A stretch of 64,000 nucleotides of DNA from Phellopilus nigrolimitatus (lineage: Eukaryota > Basidiomycota > Agaricomycetes > Hymenochaetales > Hymenochaetaceae), in NCBI GenBank assembly GCA_021029095.1, contig JAJOHG010000015.1, positions 558,001 through 622,000 on the forward strand. Direction: 5' to 3'. This document shows, piece after piece, positions 12,763 to 22,905 of this stretch (positions are counted from its first letter, which is position 1; each line of letters starts with the position of its first letter). The notes under the pieces were generated by a model. That model searched no databases. It was given only the letters and a program-made list of their open reading frames with translations, and was not told where the DNA came from. The position numbers and the translations under genes are program-made.

Positions 12763-13743
12763 CTACCCTCCACGACGAATCGCTTTAGGCGCCCATGGCT
12801 GCGGCTCGTCAGAAGCCGGCTTAGGCACCCATGGACTTCCGGTTTCGTGCTCTTGCCCTGAATGGCGCGTATTCCCGAGCTCTTCGTAAGGTGGGTGTGC
12901 ACCATTTGTTTCTTGCCGAGAATCAGCTTCGCTCGTTTTCTGTTCTTGAGAGCCATGGCCTGGTTCGACGACGTATCGGATGTGATTGCGCATAGTCTCG
13001 GCATTATCACTGGCAAGGAGCAGGTGTTCCTCCCGATCACGCGCCTCGATCAGGGCGACATTCTGCGCCAGACGCGCGCGGCGTGCATTGTCCGCTTGCA
13101 GTTCCTGTTCCAACGTAATTGTATTTAGTAACAATTATTTCAACAGGAAAGTTTCGTAGTAGTCAGGCCCTGCTGGGCGAATTCGCCGTGCCAGAGAACG
13201 CTAGCTTTCAGATGTGAGGTTACTGACCTCAAGCGACGGTGGTTCGCGCCGCGTGTGCGTAAGCCACGCCTTCCACTGCACTGAGATGAGAATCCAATTC
13301 TCAATTTAGCTCAAATTAACTCATACATGCATCTATGAGGCATAATGTGGGAGCCGAAGTAAAAGCACGCACCGGAAAGTTGTCGGCTACGGTTCGCCAC
13401 CTCAGCCATATCTGTCTTGCCCTTATATTTTACGATGCGGCGCGTCCGACGTGGATCTGACACGTTTTGAATCAGCACCCTTGCGAGGCCCTTGAATATC
13501 AATATTAAAAAAAGGTGTATGCGCACCGCTGGTCGTCGACGTGTGTTCATAGAAGTAGTTGCCTGCCGTAGATTATAAGTTAGTCGAGTTGCTTAACTAT
13601 CTTTCGGACGAAAGATACCTTCGAGATCCTTGCCTACATATCCTGCCTAGCGCAATGTGTGTCAGACACTATCTGTTGTACTTATAAAAGAGAATGAGGA
13701 GACTTACGGGCCTACGAATGAAATTCCAGATACGAGTGAACAT
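12763..13743 (-). CDS. NDUFAF2: Mitochondrial complex I assembly factor, NDUFAF2/mimitin-like (NDUFA12 family)
   Basis: Members of this family help assemble NADH:ubiquinone oxidoreductase in mitochondria; the assembly factor is a longer paralogue of structural subunit NDUFA12. Six exons: 13743-13708, 13646-13619 (28 bases), 13562-13527, 13456-13373, 13280-13228 and 13104-12763, giving 192 residues. Signature blocks are IWNFIRRP, YVGKDLEGNYFYEHTS, SDPRRTRRIVKYKGK, VQWKAWLTHTRREPPSLEEL and ALIEARDREE. The C-terminal tail after about residue 100 is polar and probably disordered. Several alternative acceptors exist for the fourth exon; I chose the one that rebuilds the TSDPRRT block. It is transcribed divergently from the proteasome gene next door, 170 bp away. 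Whether it is the assembly factor or a lineage-specific relative rests on the tail length and on the absence of an N-terminal NDUFA12 extension. Confidence 0.85.
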
Positions 13744-13913
13744 GGTTAAGACAAATTGGAATTGTAAGGGTAAGTATAATTCAAAAGACTACAAGTACTT
13801 TGGTTCCCACGGATACATTCCGTAATGAACCCAAGTGTGTACGCGTCACCTATGGACGCGTCTCGCGCATACGCAAGCTATCTCCTTCCTCAAACCCACC
13901 TTCTTCTGCCGCA
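13744..13913. promoter_or_regulatory. Shared divergent promoter region (NDUFAF2-like / RPN3)
   Basis: Only 170 bases separate the two start codons, which point away from each other, so both core promoters and both 5' UTRs must share this stretch. I see no clear TATA box; a TAAGTATAATTC segment near 13771 is AT-rich. Confidence 0.5.
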
Positions 13914-15773
13914 ATGTCTACAGACGACGTCGAGATGAAGCCCGTAGACGAAAACTCTAAAGAAAAAGACACCAAAGATTCGAAAGGAACGGACAAGGAC
14001 AAGAAGGGAAAGGACAAGAAAGAAGAACCTGCCCCGCCGCCTCCAACGCCCGCGCAGGAGATTAAGACAAATGTCGCGCTCATTGAGAAGGGCGTGTCTA
14101 TGCTCGAGCCGCGCTTTACGCACCGTGTATTACGCTCGCTGACGAGCCTAAGGAAGAAGTTGGATGATAAGGTGCTCAGGGAAGCAATAGAAGATGTTTA
14201 TGGTGTTAAGGGTGAGTGTCCAGGCGTAAAATGATCATACCGGACATTATTCACATTTGTGCACTCCATGTCGCATTAGATTCACCAGTAAAGAAATCTC
14301 TACTCTCCTACCTACCAGACCCGCCTCCTGCGCCCCCTGAGTCTCATACCTCCATGGACATTGACAGCAGCGCGTTGTCGGGTACAGCGCCACAGTCGCA
14401 AACGCAGTTCCAGTCTCAGCAACAAAACAAGCCTGCTACACCTCTGTTCGACCCGCTTCCCGAGAGCGAGGTCTATCTGCGCCTGTTACTCATCTATCAC
14501 CTGCTTGCCGCACCGGAAACCCGAAGCACGACATTCAAGCTTGCACATGAGACAGTCGAGAAGATTCAGGCGTGGAACCGCCGGAGCATGGACACGCTGG
14601 CTGCGCGCATTTGGTTCACGCTCGGCCGGGCGTATGAGCTCGTGGGCGATCTAGAAGGCGTTAGACCGTGAGTTCATTTACTTGTGGATGATATATTTGC
14701 TCACCAGCTTTAATCCTCGGATAACAGGCTTCTTCTGACTGCGCAAAAGACTGCCTCTCTCCGGCGGGATGATGAATGCCAGGCGGTACTCATCAATTTA
14801 CTCCTGCGCAACTACCTGCATTACAACCTCTACGACCAAGCAGATAAGCTTGTTGCAAAAACAATCTTCCCTACATCTGCAGGAAACCCGCAGCTTGCGC
14901 GTTACCACTACTACCTCGGCCGCATCAAGGCCGTACAACTCAACTATTCCGACGCGCATACGAACCTCCAACAGGCGATCCGCCGTGCACCGCCCCCGAA
15001 AACCGCGCCAGGCTTCTTCCAAGCCGTGAATAAATTCTTTGTCGTTGTGGAACTGTTGATGGGCGATATCCCAGAACGTGGTTTGTTCAGACATCCTGTA
15101 CTTCAAAGCGCACTTGCTGGCTACTTTGAGATAGTCAAAGGTACATTTTGGTCTTAGCCTTACGGACGTGATATGTTAAACTTTTTCTTTCTAGCCGTTC
15201 GCACGGGTTCTCTCGCGCAGTTCCAAGAGACGCTGAAGGAGTACCAGGCACAGTTCACGGCTGACAAAACCCACACGCTCATCGTGCGGTTGCGGCAGAA
15301 CGTGATCAAGACGGGCGTGCGCCGGCTCTCGCTCTCGTACAGCCGTATCTCGTTGCGCGATATCTGCGTAAAGCTGCACCTCGATTCGGAGGAGGATGCA
15401 GAGTATATCGTTGGAAAGGCGATCCGGGATGGCGTGATTGAGGGTCGCGTCATTCACGAGAAGGGCTGGCTTGAATGCGCCGGTGCGAAGAGCGGCTACG
15501 GGCCGGACGTAGCAGAGGCGTACCAAAGACGTATCGGCTTCTGCCTAACGCTCCACAACGAGAGTGTGAAGGTGGGAATCTTATTTACCTTACTTAAAAA
15601 CTAAATCTGATAAGGGGTCTCTTCTTATTTTTATTTAGGCGATGAGATACCCCCTCAACGCACACCGCAAAGAGCTTGCCGACGCCGAGGGGGCGCGCGA
15701 GCGCGAAAAGGAGCTCGCCAAGGAGATTCAGGACGGAGATCTGGACGGCGATGACGGCATGGGCGACTTCTAG
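13914..15773 (+). CDS. RPN3: 26S proteasome regulatory lid subunit Rpn3 (PSMD3)
   Basis: Rpn3 is a PCI-domain scaffold of the lid of the 26S proteasome 19S cap. Exons 13914-14211, 14280-14667, 14728-15140, 15195-15571 and 15639-15773 join in consistent phase and encode 536 residues, the expected length. A lysine- and proline-rich N-terminal 45 residues precede the helical repeat region (ALIEKGVSMLEPRF, VYLRLLLIYHLL, RIWFTLGRAYEL, LLLRNYLHYNLYDQADKL, YHYYLGRIKAVQLNYSDA). The PCI winged-helix part follows (YSRISLRDICVKLHLDS, AEYIVGKAIRDGVIEG). The C-terminus is acidic (DGDLDGDDGMGDF), as usual for the family. A Q-rich insert at about 120-140 separates the first two conserved regions. The first ATG of the frame is used. 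Single-copy essential gene in other fungi. Confidence 0.96.
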
Positions 15774-16684
15774 ACCAGACTAACTCGAACTTGGCTCGAG
15801 GCTGGTTATAACATGTACCCTCGTACACGTATATGTCACTATTTAACGCTTGCTGAACACGGGTACCCTTAGAGAGGAAAGTCAAATACTAACTGCAATA
15901 TTTACTTGCAGGAAAATATGTGCCTCGCTTTTTAATTATTTTAGGCACACATTGAGAGCGATAGAGCCACATCTGAAGCCACACGTGTGATATACGTGTA
16001 TAACGAACGTGCAGATCTAGTGCTTGGCTAAAAGACTATTATACGTGCATACTGTAGTGGCGTGGAGCAGTTGTAACATGCATGTATAGTAGTAGTAGAG
16101 AACACAAGAAACAAACAGAATCGAGGATATGTAAAACTTGGAGAAATAGGAGAGAAGAATGACAAGGGAACTTTGAAATTTGTGAATGGAAAATGAGGAA
16201 AGGGGGGAACGAAGAGTGAAATGTGGTCAACGATTAAATGGATGGCTAGATCAGAAATACAACAACCAGGAAAGTTTCAGGTGTCAGTTTTTATTCTGCC
16301 AAGAACGGAAACTGCTGGATAAGATGATAAGACAAGAGTCGGGGAATGCAGCTAGTCGGGATGAGTGGACGCAGAGCGCGCCGGATAACTAGGAGCGCTT
16401 TTTAGTTGAAATCCGGTCGCAAAAGACATCGTAAGCTGAGAAATATGATCTTAATATGAAGATAAGTTATCCGAGAAAAATGAAGTCGTAAAAGGGTGTC
16501 ATAGAGCCATATGATGTCGTGCTAGATCAGTCTTTTGTCAAAGTCGATCCAGCGGGATCGTAACGAGAGAACTGGGTTGAAACCTGTCGAGAATTCGGGG
16601 TTGATGGGGTGTCGGTGCGCAACAATAGCTGGATCCGCCACTACACTCAAGGTCGTGTATCGTTACCAAGGATATTGTCGCCGT
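15774..16684. other. Intergenic between convergent RPN3 and HMG-box genes
   Basis: About 900 bases of 3' flanking DNA for both neighbours. No coding frame with family resemblance and no repeat recognised. Confidence 0.5.
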
Positions 16685-18009
16685 CTACACTTGATTCGTC
16701 CAGTGCATCGCCGCGGCGAATGGCGTCAAACGTTCGTCAGATGAGTCGGACACAGGCGAATACGTCGAGTAACTGGTCGGGCTATACAAGGATGGCGGAG
16801 GCTGCGTCGAGCCCGATGCATACATCATGCCATTCGTGTAATTCATCGGGAGCTCTCCCATCGAGTAAGTCATGTCGTAACCGTTACCCATATTGGCTGG
16901 TGCATGCAGAAGAGGATCAATATAATGGCTGAAATTCAAAGGTCCGGGTCCTCTCTGATAGGCCTGGAAAGAACCATGTGGCTGATATGGATACGGCATT
17001 GGCAGCGTATATCTGTCGTAAAATCCACCTGCCGTTGGAATTGAAGGTTGAATGAATCCAGTAGCCGGGAACACAATGGTGTGGCTTCCAGAACCTTGAC
17101 CCAAGTGTGACACCATGTCCTCGCCCGGCCTCGCTGATGCGAAGGGTTCATTCACCGAGTTTGAGGTCGAATCGAACACATTGAAAAATGAATCAGTTGC
17201 GCGATGACTAAAGTCATAGGAACCTTTTTGTGCTGGAGTGGCTTCATTCAACCCGGCCGGGGCGACAATATCAGAAAGCTAGCGAAAGCAGAGAAAATCA
17301 GACACTAAAGATGCGAACCAGAAGAAATATAATATCGGCGTACTTGAACCATTAACTGCCCATCGATCTGTTCTTTACGACACTCATTTGCTTCAACTCT
17401 TTCTCCGCAGGGACTTTCCTGCTCCTCGGCTTCAGCCGTTGAGGGCGACTGCACCGAAACGTGCGCTGTCGCGGAAGACAGTGAGGGGTTTCGAGCTGCA
17501 CCCATCGTTTTATTGCGAAGATTCTCCGAGTTAGCAGAGTCGCTCTGCTCCATTGCGGCCTTCTTCCTATGTTTTGGTTGAAAAACATAATCTGGATGAC
17601 GACGCGCATGTTCCTCACTGACGCGTTTCGCCGCGTCTTCGAAAAATTTGTAGGCTTCTCCGTCCTCTTTTTGCATCAAGTTCCACTTGTGCGAAGCAAG
17701 TTTCGACAGAAGAGTCAATTTTTTTGGTCCTTTTTGTACTTCGCCAATTCTTTGTGAATTCGCCTCGCAAAGTTGGACAGAATACCTTTTTCGAAACATC
17801 AGGAAGGAGTTAAGAGGCCTAGCGATCGTGCCGTTAATTTGCGGCCCTTTGGGTACGAGGGATTCTGCGTTGAACTCGTGAAGTGCGGGCTCCGGAAAGA
17901 TAATTTCTGAGAGGTATTGTTTCGTAAGTGCTTCCGGCTGAGAGGCTTTGCTCTTCTTCGTCATTGGAGAACTTCGTGACCTAGCCTTTTGTGACTTTGC
18001 GCGTGGCAT
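16685..18009 (-). CDS. HMG-box (MATA-HMG type) transcription factor
   Basis: Two exons, 18009-17344 and 17278-16685, give 419 residues. The N-terminus is strongly basic (PRAKSQKARSRS, TKKSK). A single HMG box lies at about residues 65-150: RPLNSFLMFRKRYSVQL, LLSKLASHKWNLMQKED and YKFFEDAAKRVSEEHARRHP, followed by YVFQPKHRKK. This form, with P-D-Y-x-F-Q-P after the third helix, is the one found in fungal mating-type and pheromone-response HMG proteins and their many non-mating relatives. The C-terminal half is rich in S, P, Y and G and probably an activation region. The frame is open upstream of 18009, but the residues there are hydrophobic and unlike the family, so I take the MPRAKS start. 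No pheromone, receptor or homeodomain genes lie nearby, so this is not evidence for a mating-type locus. Target genes unknown. Confidence 0.85.
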
Positions 18010-18392
18010 GGCGAGTAAGGTAGAAAGTAGAAGTATCGTAAGATGGAGGAAGAATAGAAGAGCACGAAGTGGTTTGTTTGCACGCGAGGGTGAAGTTCGC
18101 AGGGCGGCCACCGCGGTGGCTGGTAGTTTAAACTCCGCCTGTGGCTTGGGACCAGCCATGTGCATCCATATTAGGAACATTATTCCCATACGCTGCAGTG
18201 AAGAAACGACAACCGTTGAGCTTGTGCAGCACCTTGCAACGCACTCGTCAGCAATCGCTCTTTGTCGAGGTCAGATGTGAAGAAAGCGTCTTCTTGCAGG
18301 TACGTGAATCTACTCGGAACAAGGAAGAAAATCTGAATTGGTTATTGTCTAGTTTGAAGTTCTTCTCGTGAAGTTTTCAGCTGCGGGGACGC
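18010..18392. promoter_or_regulatory. Divergent promoter region, HMG-box gene / PPR gene
   Basis: 383 bases between two start codons pointing apart. It must contain both promoters. No TATA box or known operator is obvious; the frames that run through it on both strands are extensions of the flanking genes without family-like residues. Confidence 0.4.
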
Positions 18393-20681
18393 ATGTCCAT
18401 CCTGACGAGACCACTCCAGATCCACCTCGCTTTGCCCCTCCGCTGCGCCCGTATCTCGTTTCGTAGAAGATATCTATCTGTTTCTCTGGCCCCTCAGGAT
18501 GTCCTGTCGCAGATCTCCGATTCAACATCAGTCAGCACGTATGGTCCCGTTCAGCAAGTGCCATCATGCTCGGTAGGCTCAAAATTTCTCGAGGAGCGGA
18601 ACGACGAATATGGCTTTTCAGGGAAGCTCATAAATAAAGGCCCTCTTCCCGCTCTTGGTGGCAGCAAGATCTCATCCGGCGGCAATGCTGCGGAGTTACT
18701 TGCCCGGATGATCGAGAAAGGGGACTATGGCAGGGCGCAGGTGTCCAAGGACGAGTTTGACAGAGCTGGGGTCAAAGTTCGCCCTCATAAAGCCTTCGTT
18801 GCTGCCTCTATGAACGCACTGTCCATCGTCGACCCTCAGACACGCATGAAGAACTTCGTCGGATGGTGGTCGCTCGTACCGATCAAGAAGTGTCCGCACA
18901 GGTTGGGAGAGGTATTTCGGTTCATTCTGCAACACCCTTTCGATCTCCCACTCCTCATGGACTTCTGCATCATTGTCGCTCGGGCAGGATTTGTGAATGC
19001 GCTCGCGGATCACAGTGTCCCTCGGCTGCTTGTGCACATTTTCCGCTACGGACATCCGGATGCTACGACTGCCTTCTTATTGAAGCTTGAGATCGAGGCG
19101 AAATCAAGATGTTCTGCAGCGCATCGTGACGCCTGGAAGGCTTTACGTGGTATTGCTATCAAGACCCATATTTCTGCTGGCCGACATCGGATTGCTGCAG
19201 AAATTTACGACTGCGGTGCTAAGGACGTCAACGTCTCCTCCGAGATCCATGAAACCATGCGGCACATCCGGCCGTCTGCTGCTGAGTCCGGGCCCTTTGT
19301 TGCTGTACCGCCTGCTTCACTGCGCCGCTACGGAATCCAAAGTCGCTACGCAGAAGGCCCTACTCCCGCTGAACTTGCTTCTGAGCTTCGCGTGCTGCGC
19401 CGCGCCATCCTATCCGGCCCACGCCCTCCGAACTTCGAGTCGTACCTAGCAGATTTCATGCATGCGTATGAGGCTCTCGGAAGACATTCTCGTGCGATTC
19501 ACATGCTGCGGCGCAAGGCGTTCACGCGTGGCTCCGTGGCCGTGCGTGAGCGCTGGGTTGCCGGTGAGCAGCTCTTTTTCTCGTCTATGGGCCGTCCGCT
19601 CGCTGTGCTGCGGGCGTTTCAGCGCTTCTGTCTGGCAGACCACATCCTCCGTAAGGAAGTGGAGCGCGTCCTCGGCGACTGGCTGCCGAAGAACAGGACG
19701 TACGAGAAGCGACGTGTGGACTGGGCATACGCACGGGAATATATCCCTGTTGGGTGGAAGGTCTGGCCGTCGTCGACTTCGCTGAAGCTCGCATGGAAGG
19801 CCGTTCTGCAGCTTTCTGGAAGGAGCGACCTGGAGCGACTGTACACGCTCCTGCTGTCGCACGTCGAATCCTCTCAACGTGCGCCTACGCAGCTGGCTGA
19901 AACCCTCCGTGACTTACCTACCTCCCGTGCCCTTCAGGTCATCGACGAGCACTATTACAGTAATAAAAGTCACGAAGTATCGACCCCTCCTGTGGTCTTT
20001 CCCGATGCGGGCTTCTTCCATCCCTTTGTTGTTGCTATGTCCACGCGCGTTGCGCCGCGCCGCGGGATGGAGGTCATCGCAGATATGCAGCGCCTGGGCA
20101 TTAAACCTTCTGTGGATTCTTGGGGCGCAGTGGCTGGCGCATACGCGCGCTCTGGTGACGTCTACCGGGCTATGCGTGTTCTTGACCATGTCGACGCAGC
20201 AGCGGTGGATAATAGAGCACATCTTCAAGCACTGGTGCATTCACAGTCGCACGCTACCGATGCCGATGTCGGTAAGGACGACTCATCTGAAAGCAGAGAT
20301 GAAGTTCAATTGGCGCGAGGTCAGCAGCGAGAGCTCGAGCGCTCTTCTCGGGTTACGTTGGCGTACTATAACAGCGTTATTCGAGGGTTCACGGAGTGTG
20401 GGATGTATCCCGCAGCGCGTGCGGTGCAGCAACGCGGCACAGCGCTAGGAATCTACCATTACAGCAACCACCGTACACACGGCGACGACAACGAAAATAA
20501 GAAGGCACTAGACAAGCGCACGCGCGCGGTGTTCCACCGGCTGTCAAGATACGAGAAGGGAAAGTTTGACTTCATGTTGAAAAAGCGGCACAGCGTCGTG
20601 GTGGATGGCAAGCCGGTTTATGTAGATAAGTCGCGCGCGGACTGGTTGCGAGAGGACAAAAAACTTGGGAATATGGCGTAA
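18393..20681 (+). CDS. Mitochondrial pentatricopeptide-repeat (PPR) protein
   Basis: A single uninterrupted exon of 762 residues, unusual in this intron-rich region. The N-terminus is arginine-rich and free of acidic residues for 30 residues, and RRYLSVS resembles a matrix-protease cleavage context, so import into mitochondria is likely. Recognisable PPR units occur near residues 540-605 (MEVIADMQRLGIKPSVDSWG, AVAGAYARSGDVYRAMRVLD) and near 656-690 (YYNSVIRGFTECGMYPAARAV). Earlier regions look alpha-helical but are too diverged for me to number. The C-terminus is basic and contains DKRTRAVFHRLSRYEKGKFDF. Fungal PPR proteins usually act in mitochondrial RNA stability, processing or translation; the RNA target is unknown. 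The start is the first ATG of the frame. Confidence 0.8.
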   Translation: MSILTRPLQIHLALPLRCARISFRRRYLSVSLAPQDVLSQISDSTSVSTYGPVQQVPSCSVGSKFLEERNDEYGFSGKLINKGPLPALGGSKISSGGNAAELLARMIEKGDYGRAQVSKDEFDRAGVKVRPHKAFVAASMNALSIVDPQTRMKNFVGWWSLVPIKKCPHRLGEVFRFILQHPFDLPLLMDFCIIVARAGFVNALADHSVPRLLVHIFRYGHPDATTAFLLKLEIEAKSRCSAAHRDAWKALRGIAIKTHISAGRHRIAAEIYDCGAKDVNVSSEIHETMRHIRPSAAESGPFVAVPPASLRRYGIQSRYAEGPTPAELASELRVLRRAILSGPRPPNFESYLADFMHAYEALGRHSRAIHMLRRKAFTRGSVAVRERWVAGEQLFFSSMGRPLAVLRAFQRFCLADHILRKEVERVLGDWLPKNRTYEKRRVDWAYAREYIPVGWKVWPSSTSLKLAWKAVLQLSGRSDLERLYTLLLSHVESSQRAPTQLAETLRDLPTSRALQVIDEHYYSNKSHEVSTPPVVFPDAGFFHPFVVAMSTRVAPRRGMEVIADMQRLGIKPSVDSWGAVAGAYARSGDVYRAMRVLDHVDAAAVDNRAHLQALVHSQSHATDADVGKDDSSESRDEVQLARGQQRELERSSRVTLAYYNSVIRGFTECGMYPAARAVQQRGTALGIYHYSNHRTHGDDNENKKALDKRTRAVFHRLSRYEKGKFDFMLKKRHSVVVDGKPVYVDKSRADWLREDKKLGNMA

Positions 20682-20973
20682 ACCCAATACGCATAGATTT
20701 TGACAGTCTGCATGTAATGACCGGTCAGTACTCGAAGTAGATGGATTTTGGCGAACGGGTCGGTGGTTGCCGTTGCGCGACGCGTCTCCCGTCGATCCAA
20801 GCAAACTGAATTAGAGACGCGTTTCGCAAATGGATCCGCATACACGTAGAAAAGCAGCGTTTTCCGAAAAAATTAGTCCGCCCTCGATCTTACTTCTTAC
20901 CATCTTGTCGTGTACTTAGGCTGCAACCCATCTACCCAGGCGCTCCGTTGCTCACCACACCTTATAAGTGACC

Positions 20974-22260
20974 ATGGCGCAGAACGAAGACAAATACACC
21001 GACCCAGGTTAGTACTTGCATACTTCCTTGCATGAACAACATGCCTGATAAGTCCCATACGATTGACGCGTGCCACTAGAGCTCCGCGCGGAAATTAAGG
21101 AGAACGTTCACGCGTCGGACAAAGGAGGGCAACCTGGGTGAGCGGACCTCATATTGCTGTTGCGACGTAACGCATATTCATGCTATATGCGTGTTCACAG
21201 TCAGTGGTCCGCCCGTAAAGCGCAGGTGAGTTTCCTCCAATCGAAACAACCACTTTTTCTTCCAAATTCTTCCAATAAATACAGATGATGGCCTCGGAGT
21301 ACAAGAAGGCGGCGCACGAGCGTGGCGAGGAGCCGTACACCACAGACAAATCCGAGCAGTCCGACAGCCAAAAACACTTGAGCGACTGGACGAAGGAAAA
21401 GTGGCAGACGAGCGAGGGAAAAGCGTCCGCAAAGCAGGAGGACGGCACCGAGCAGCGTTATTTACCGAAGGAGGCATGGGAGAACATGACAGAAGAGGAA
21501 AAAAATGAGACGAATGCGAAGAAGCTCGACGGAAGCAAGCAAGGGAAGCAGGTAGGTTACAGAAAACCTTGTCGCCTACCCTTATGTGTGTTGGCTATAA
21601 CTAAAGATGAAACAGTATGTTCCCAACACGGACACAGCCAAGCGAGCGAAGAAGGACGCAGAAGAAAATAATGCAGACACAGATATTTCTGAGCATGACG
21701 GCGAAGACGATGAGCAAAAATCGGACGGAAAGTCAGCAAAAACTTCTAAAAATTTGCGCGGGACTAAACGCGAACGCGACGATGAAAAAGAGACAGATAA
21801 GGAAAGCGGAGCAGAGGATCACGACGACGACAAGCAAGTCATTCATCCACAGCCCTTAGCAAAGAAGGCGAAGGGGAACGATGGCGAGAAGAGAACGACT
21901 AGATCGCAGAGCAGAGGCGAAGGAAAAGACAAGACGGTTCAGAAGGAGGGCGAGAAGAGCAAGGAAGAACATGGAAACCCGGGAAGTGCGACGCGTCTCC
22001 CCAATGAAAACCAGAAGGTGCACTGGAAGGCTCCTTGCGGCTGGTGTGAAGGTCCGTCGCCGAATACTGTCTTCCATAATGTAAACCGAATGATCAAGCC
22101 TGGCCTCTTTCTTATAGGCACTGTGGTTGAGATCACGCGCTCCGAGAATGATTTTGACGGCATACACGCAAAGGCATCTGAAAACGACCCGCGCGTTGTC
22201 CTGCAGAGCGCGAAGTCGGGGAAGAAGGCAGTTCATAAGCCAGAGGCAGTTTATTTCTGA
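20974..22260 (+). CDS. DUF5872-like protein with C-terminal Hva1-type Tudor domain
   Basis: Six exons: 20974-21007, 21080-21137, 21201-21225 (25 bases), 21285-21551, 21616-22051 and 22118-22260, giving about 320 residues. The N-terminus reads YTDPELRAEIKENV, SDKGGQPGQWSARKAQMMA. A block follows that I recognise as DUF5872-like: LSDWTKEKWQTSEGKA, RYLPKEAWENMTEEEK and a GKQYVPNT end. A long, highly charged K/E/D linker with a KRER nuclear-signal-like stretch leads to a small C-terminal domain of the Hva1 Tudor type (KVHWKAPCGWCEG, TVVEITRS, DPRVVLQSAKSGKKAVHKPE). The last intron is 66 bases with no in-frame stop; I splice it because CEG followed by TVVEI restores the Tudor pattern. No function is known for either domain. 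The charge and low complexity suggest a nuclear or nucleic-acid-associated protein; that is inference. Confidence 0.8.
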
Positions 22261-22905
22261 CGTTTGCCGCCTTTTAACTGTTTATTTTTGCTGAACGCAA
22301 TCCGTTCGACTCATTACTAGTACTTTTTCACGAGGGTGAACACTGAAAGTGATATCGTATAAATTAGCAGTCAATCATTGAAATTGTAATGAAATATGTA
22401 CCAGATTGAAGATGCGTAATTCCTCAACGGACAGCTCTCTGAAGTCGGCATTATCAAAGAGAATATGTAAAATATGTACATACAGAGACAGATATTTTCA
22501 AGATCATAGCAGAGATCATCTTCATTTTGCATAAATACGACTAGCGGAAAGCCACCGAGAAGCAATGGACTCAGACATGACTCACGTGCCCGGTATCAGT
22601 GACGTAAACATTCTGACACATTGTCCATCGGTATGCGCTCTATATTGCTGTTTGTCTTCCTAGCTCACTTTCAAGCAAAGAACGTCCTGGTTTCCTCAGC
22701 CTTATCCAATTCACTGGCGTTAATCTGCTTGTGCCTCTTTAACTTCTCACGTTCTCCAGAATCGAACTAGAACGAACATTAGACTTAAGGAAAATAAGGC
22801 CTAGGAAACAAGGCCCAAGAGCGGGGAAAGAAGAATAGGATCCAGGCCGCGCAACATCCACAGACACACAGAGCGCGCGTAAATTACGCGGACGCGGACG
22901 GCGAT
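22261..22905. other. Intergenic between Hva1-Tudor gene and TLG1
   Basis: 645 bases of 3' flank and promoter; nothing else recognised. Confidence 0.5.

Noticed and set aside
16685..18009. Mating-type locus suggested by the MATA-like HMG box
   Set aside because: No homeodomain pair, pheromone receptor or pheromone precursor is visible nearby, and basidiomycete genomes have many unrelated HMG-box genes of this form.
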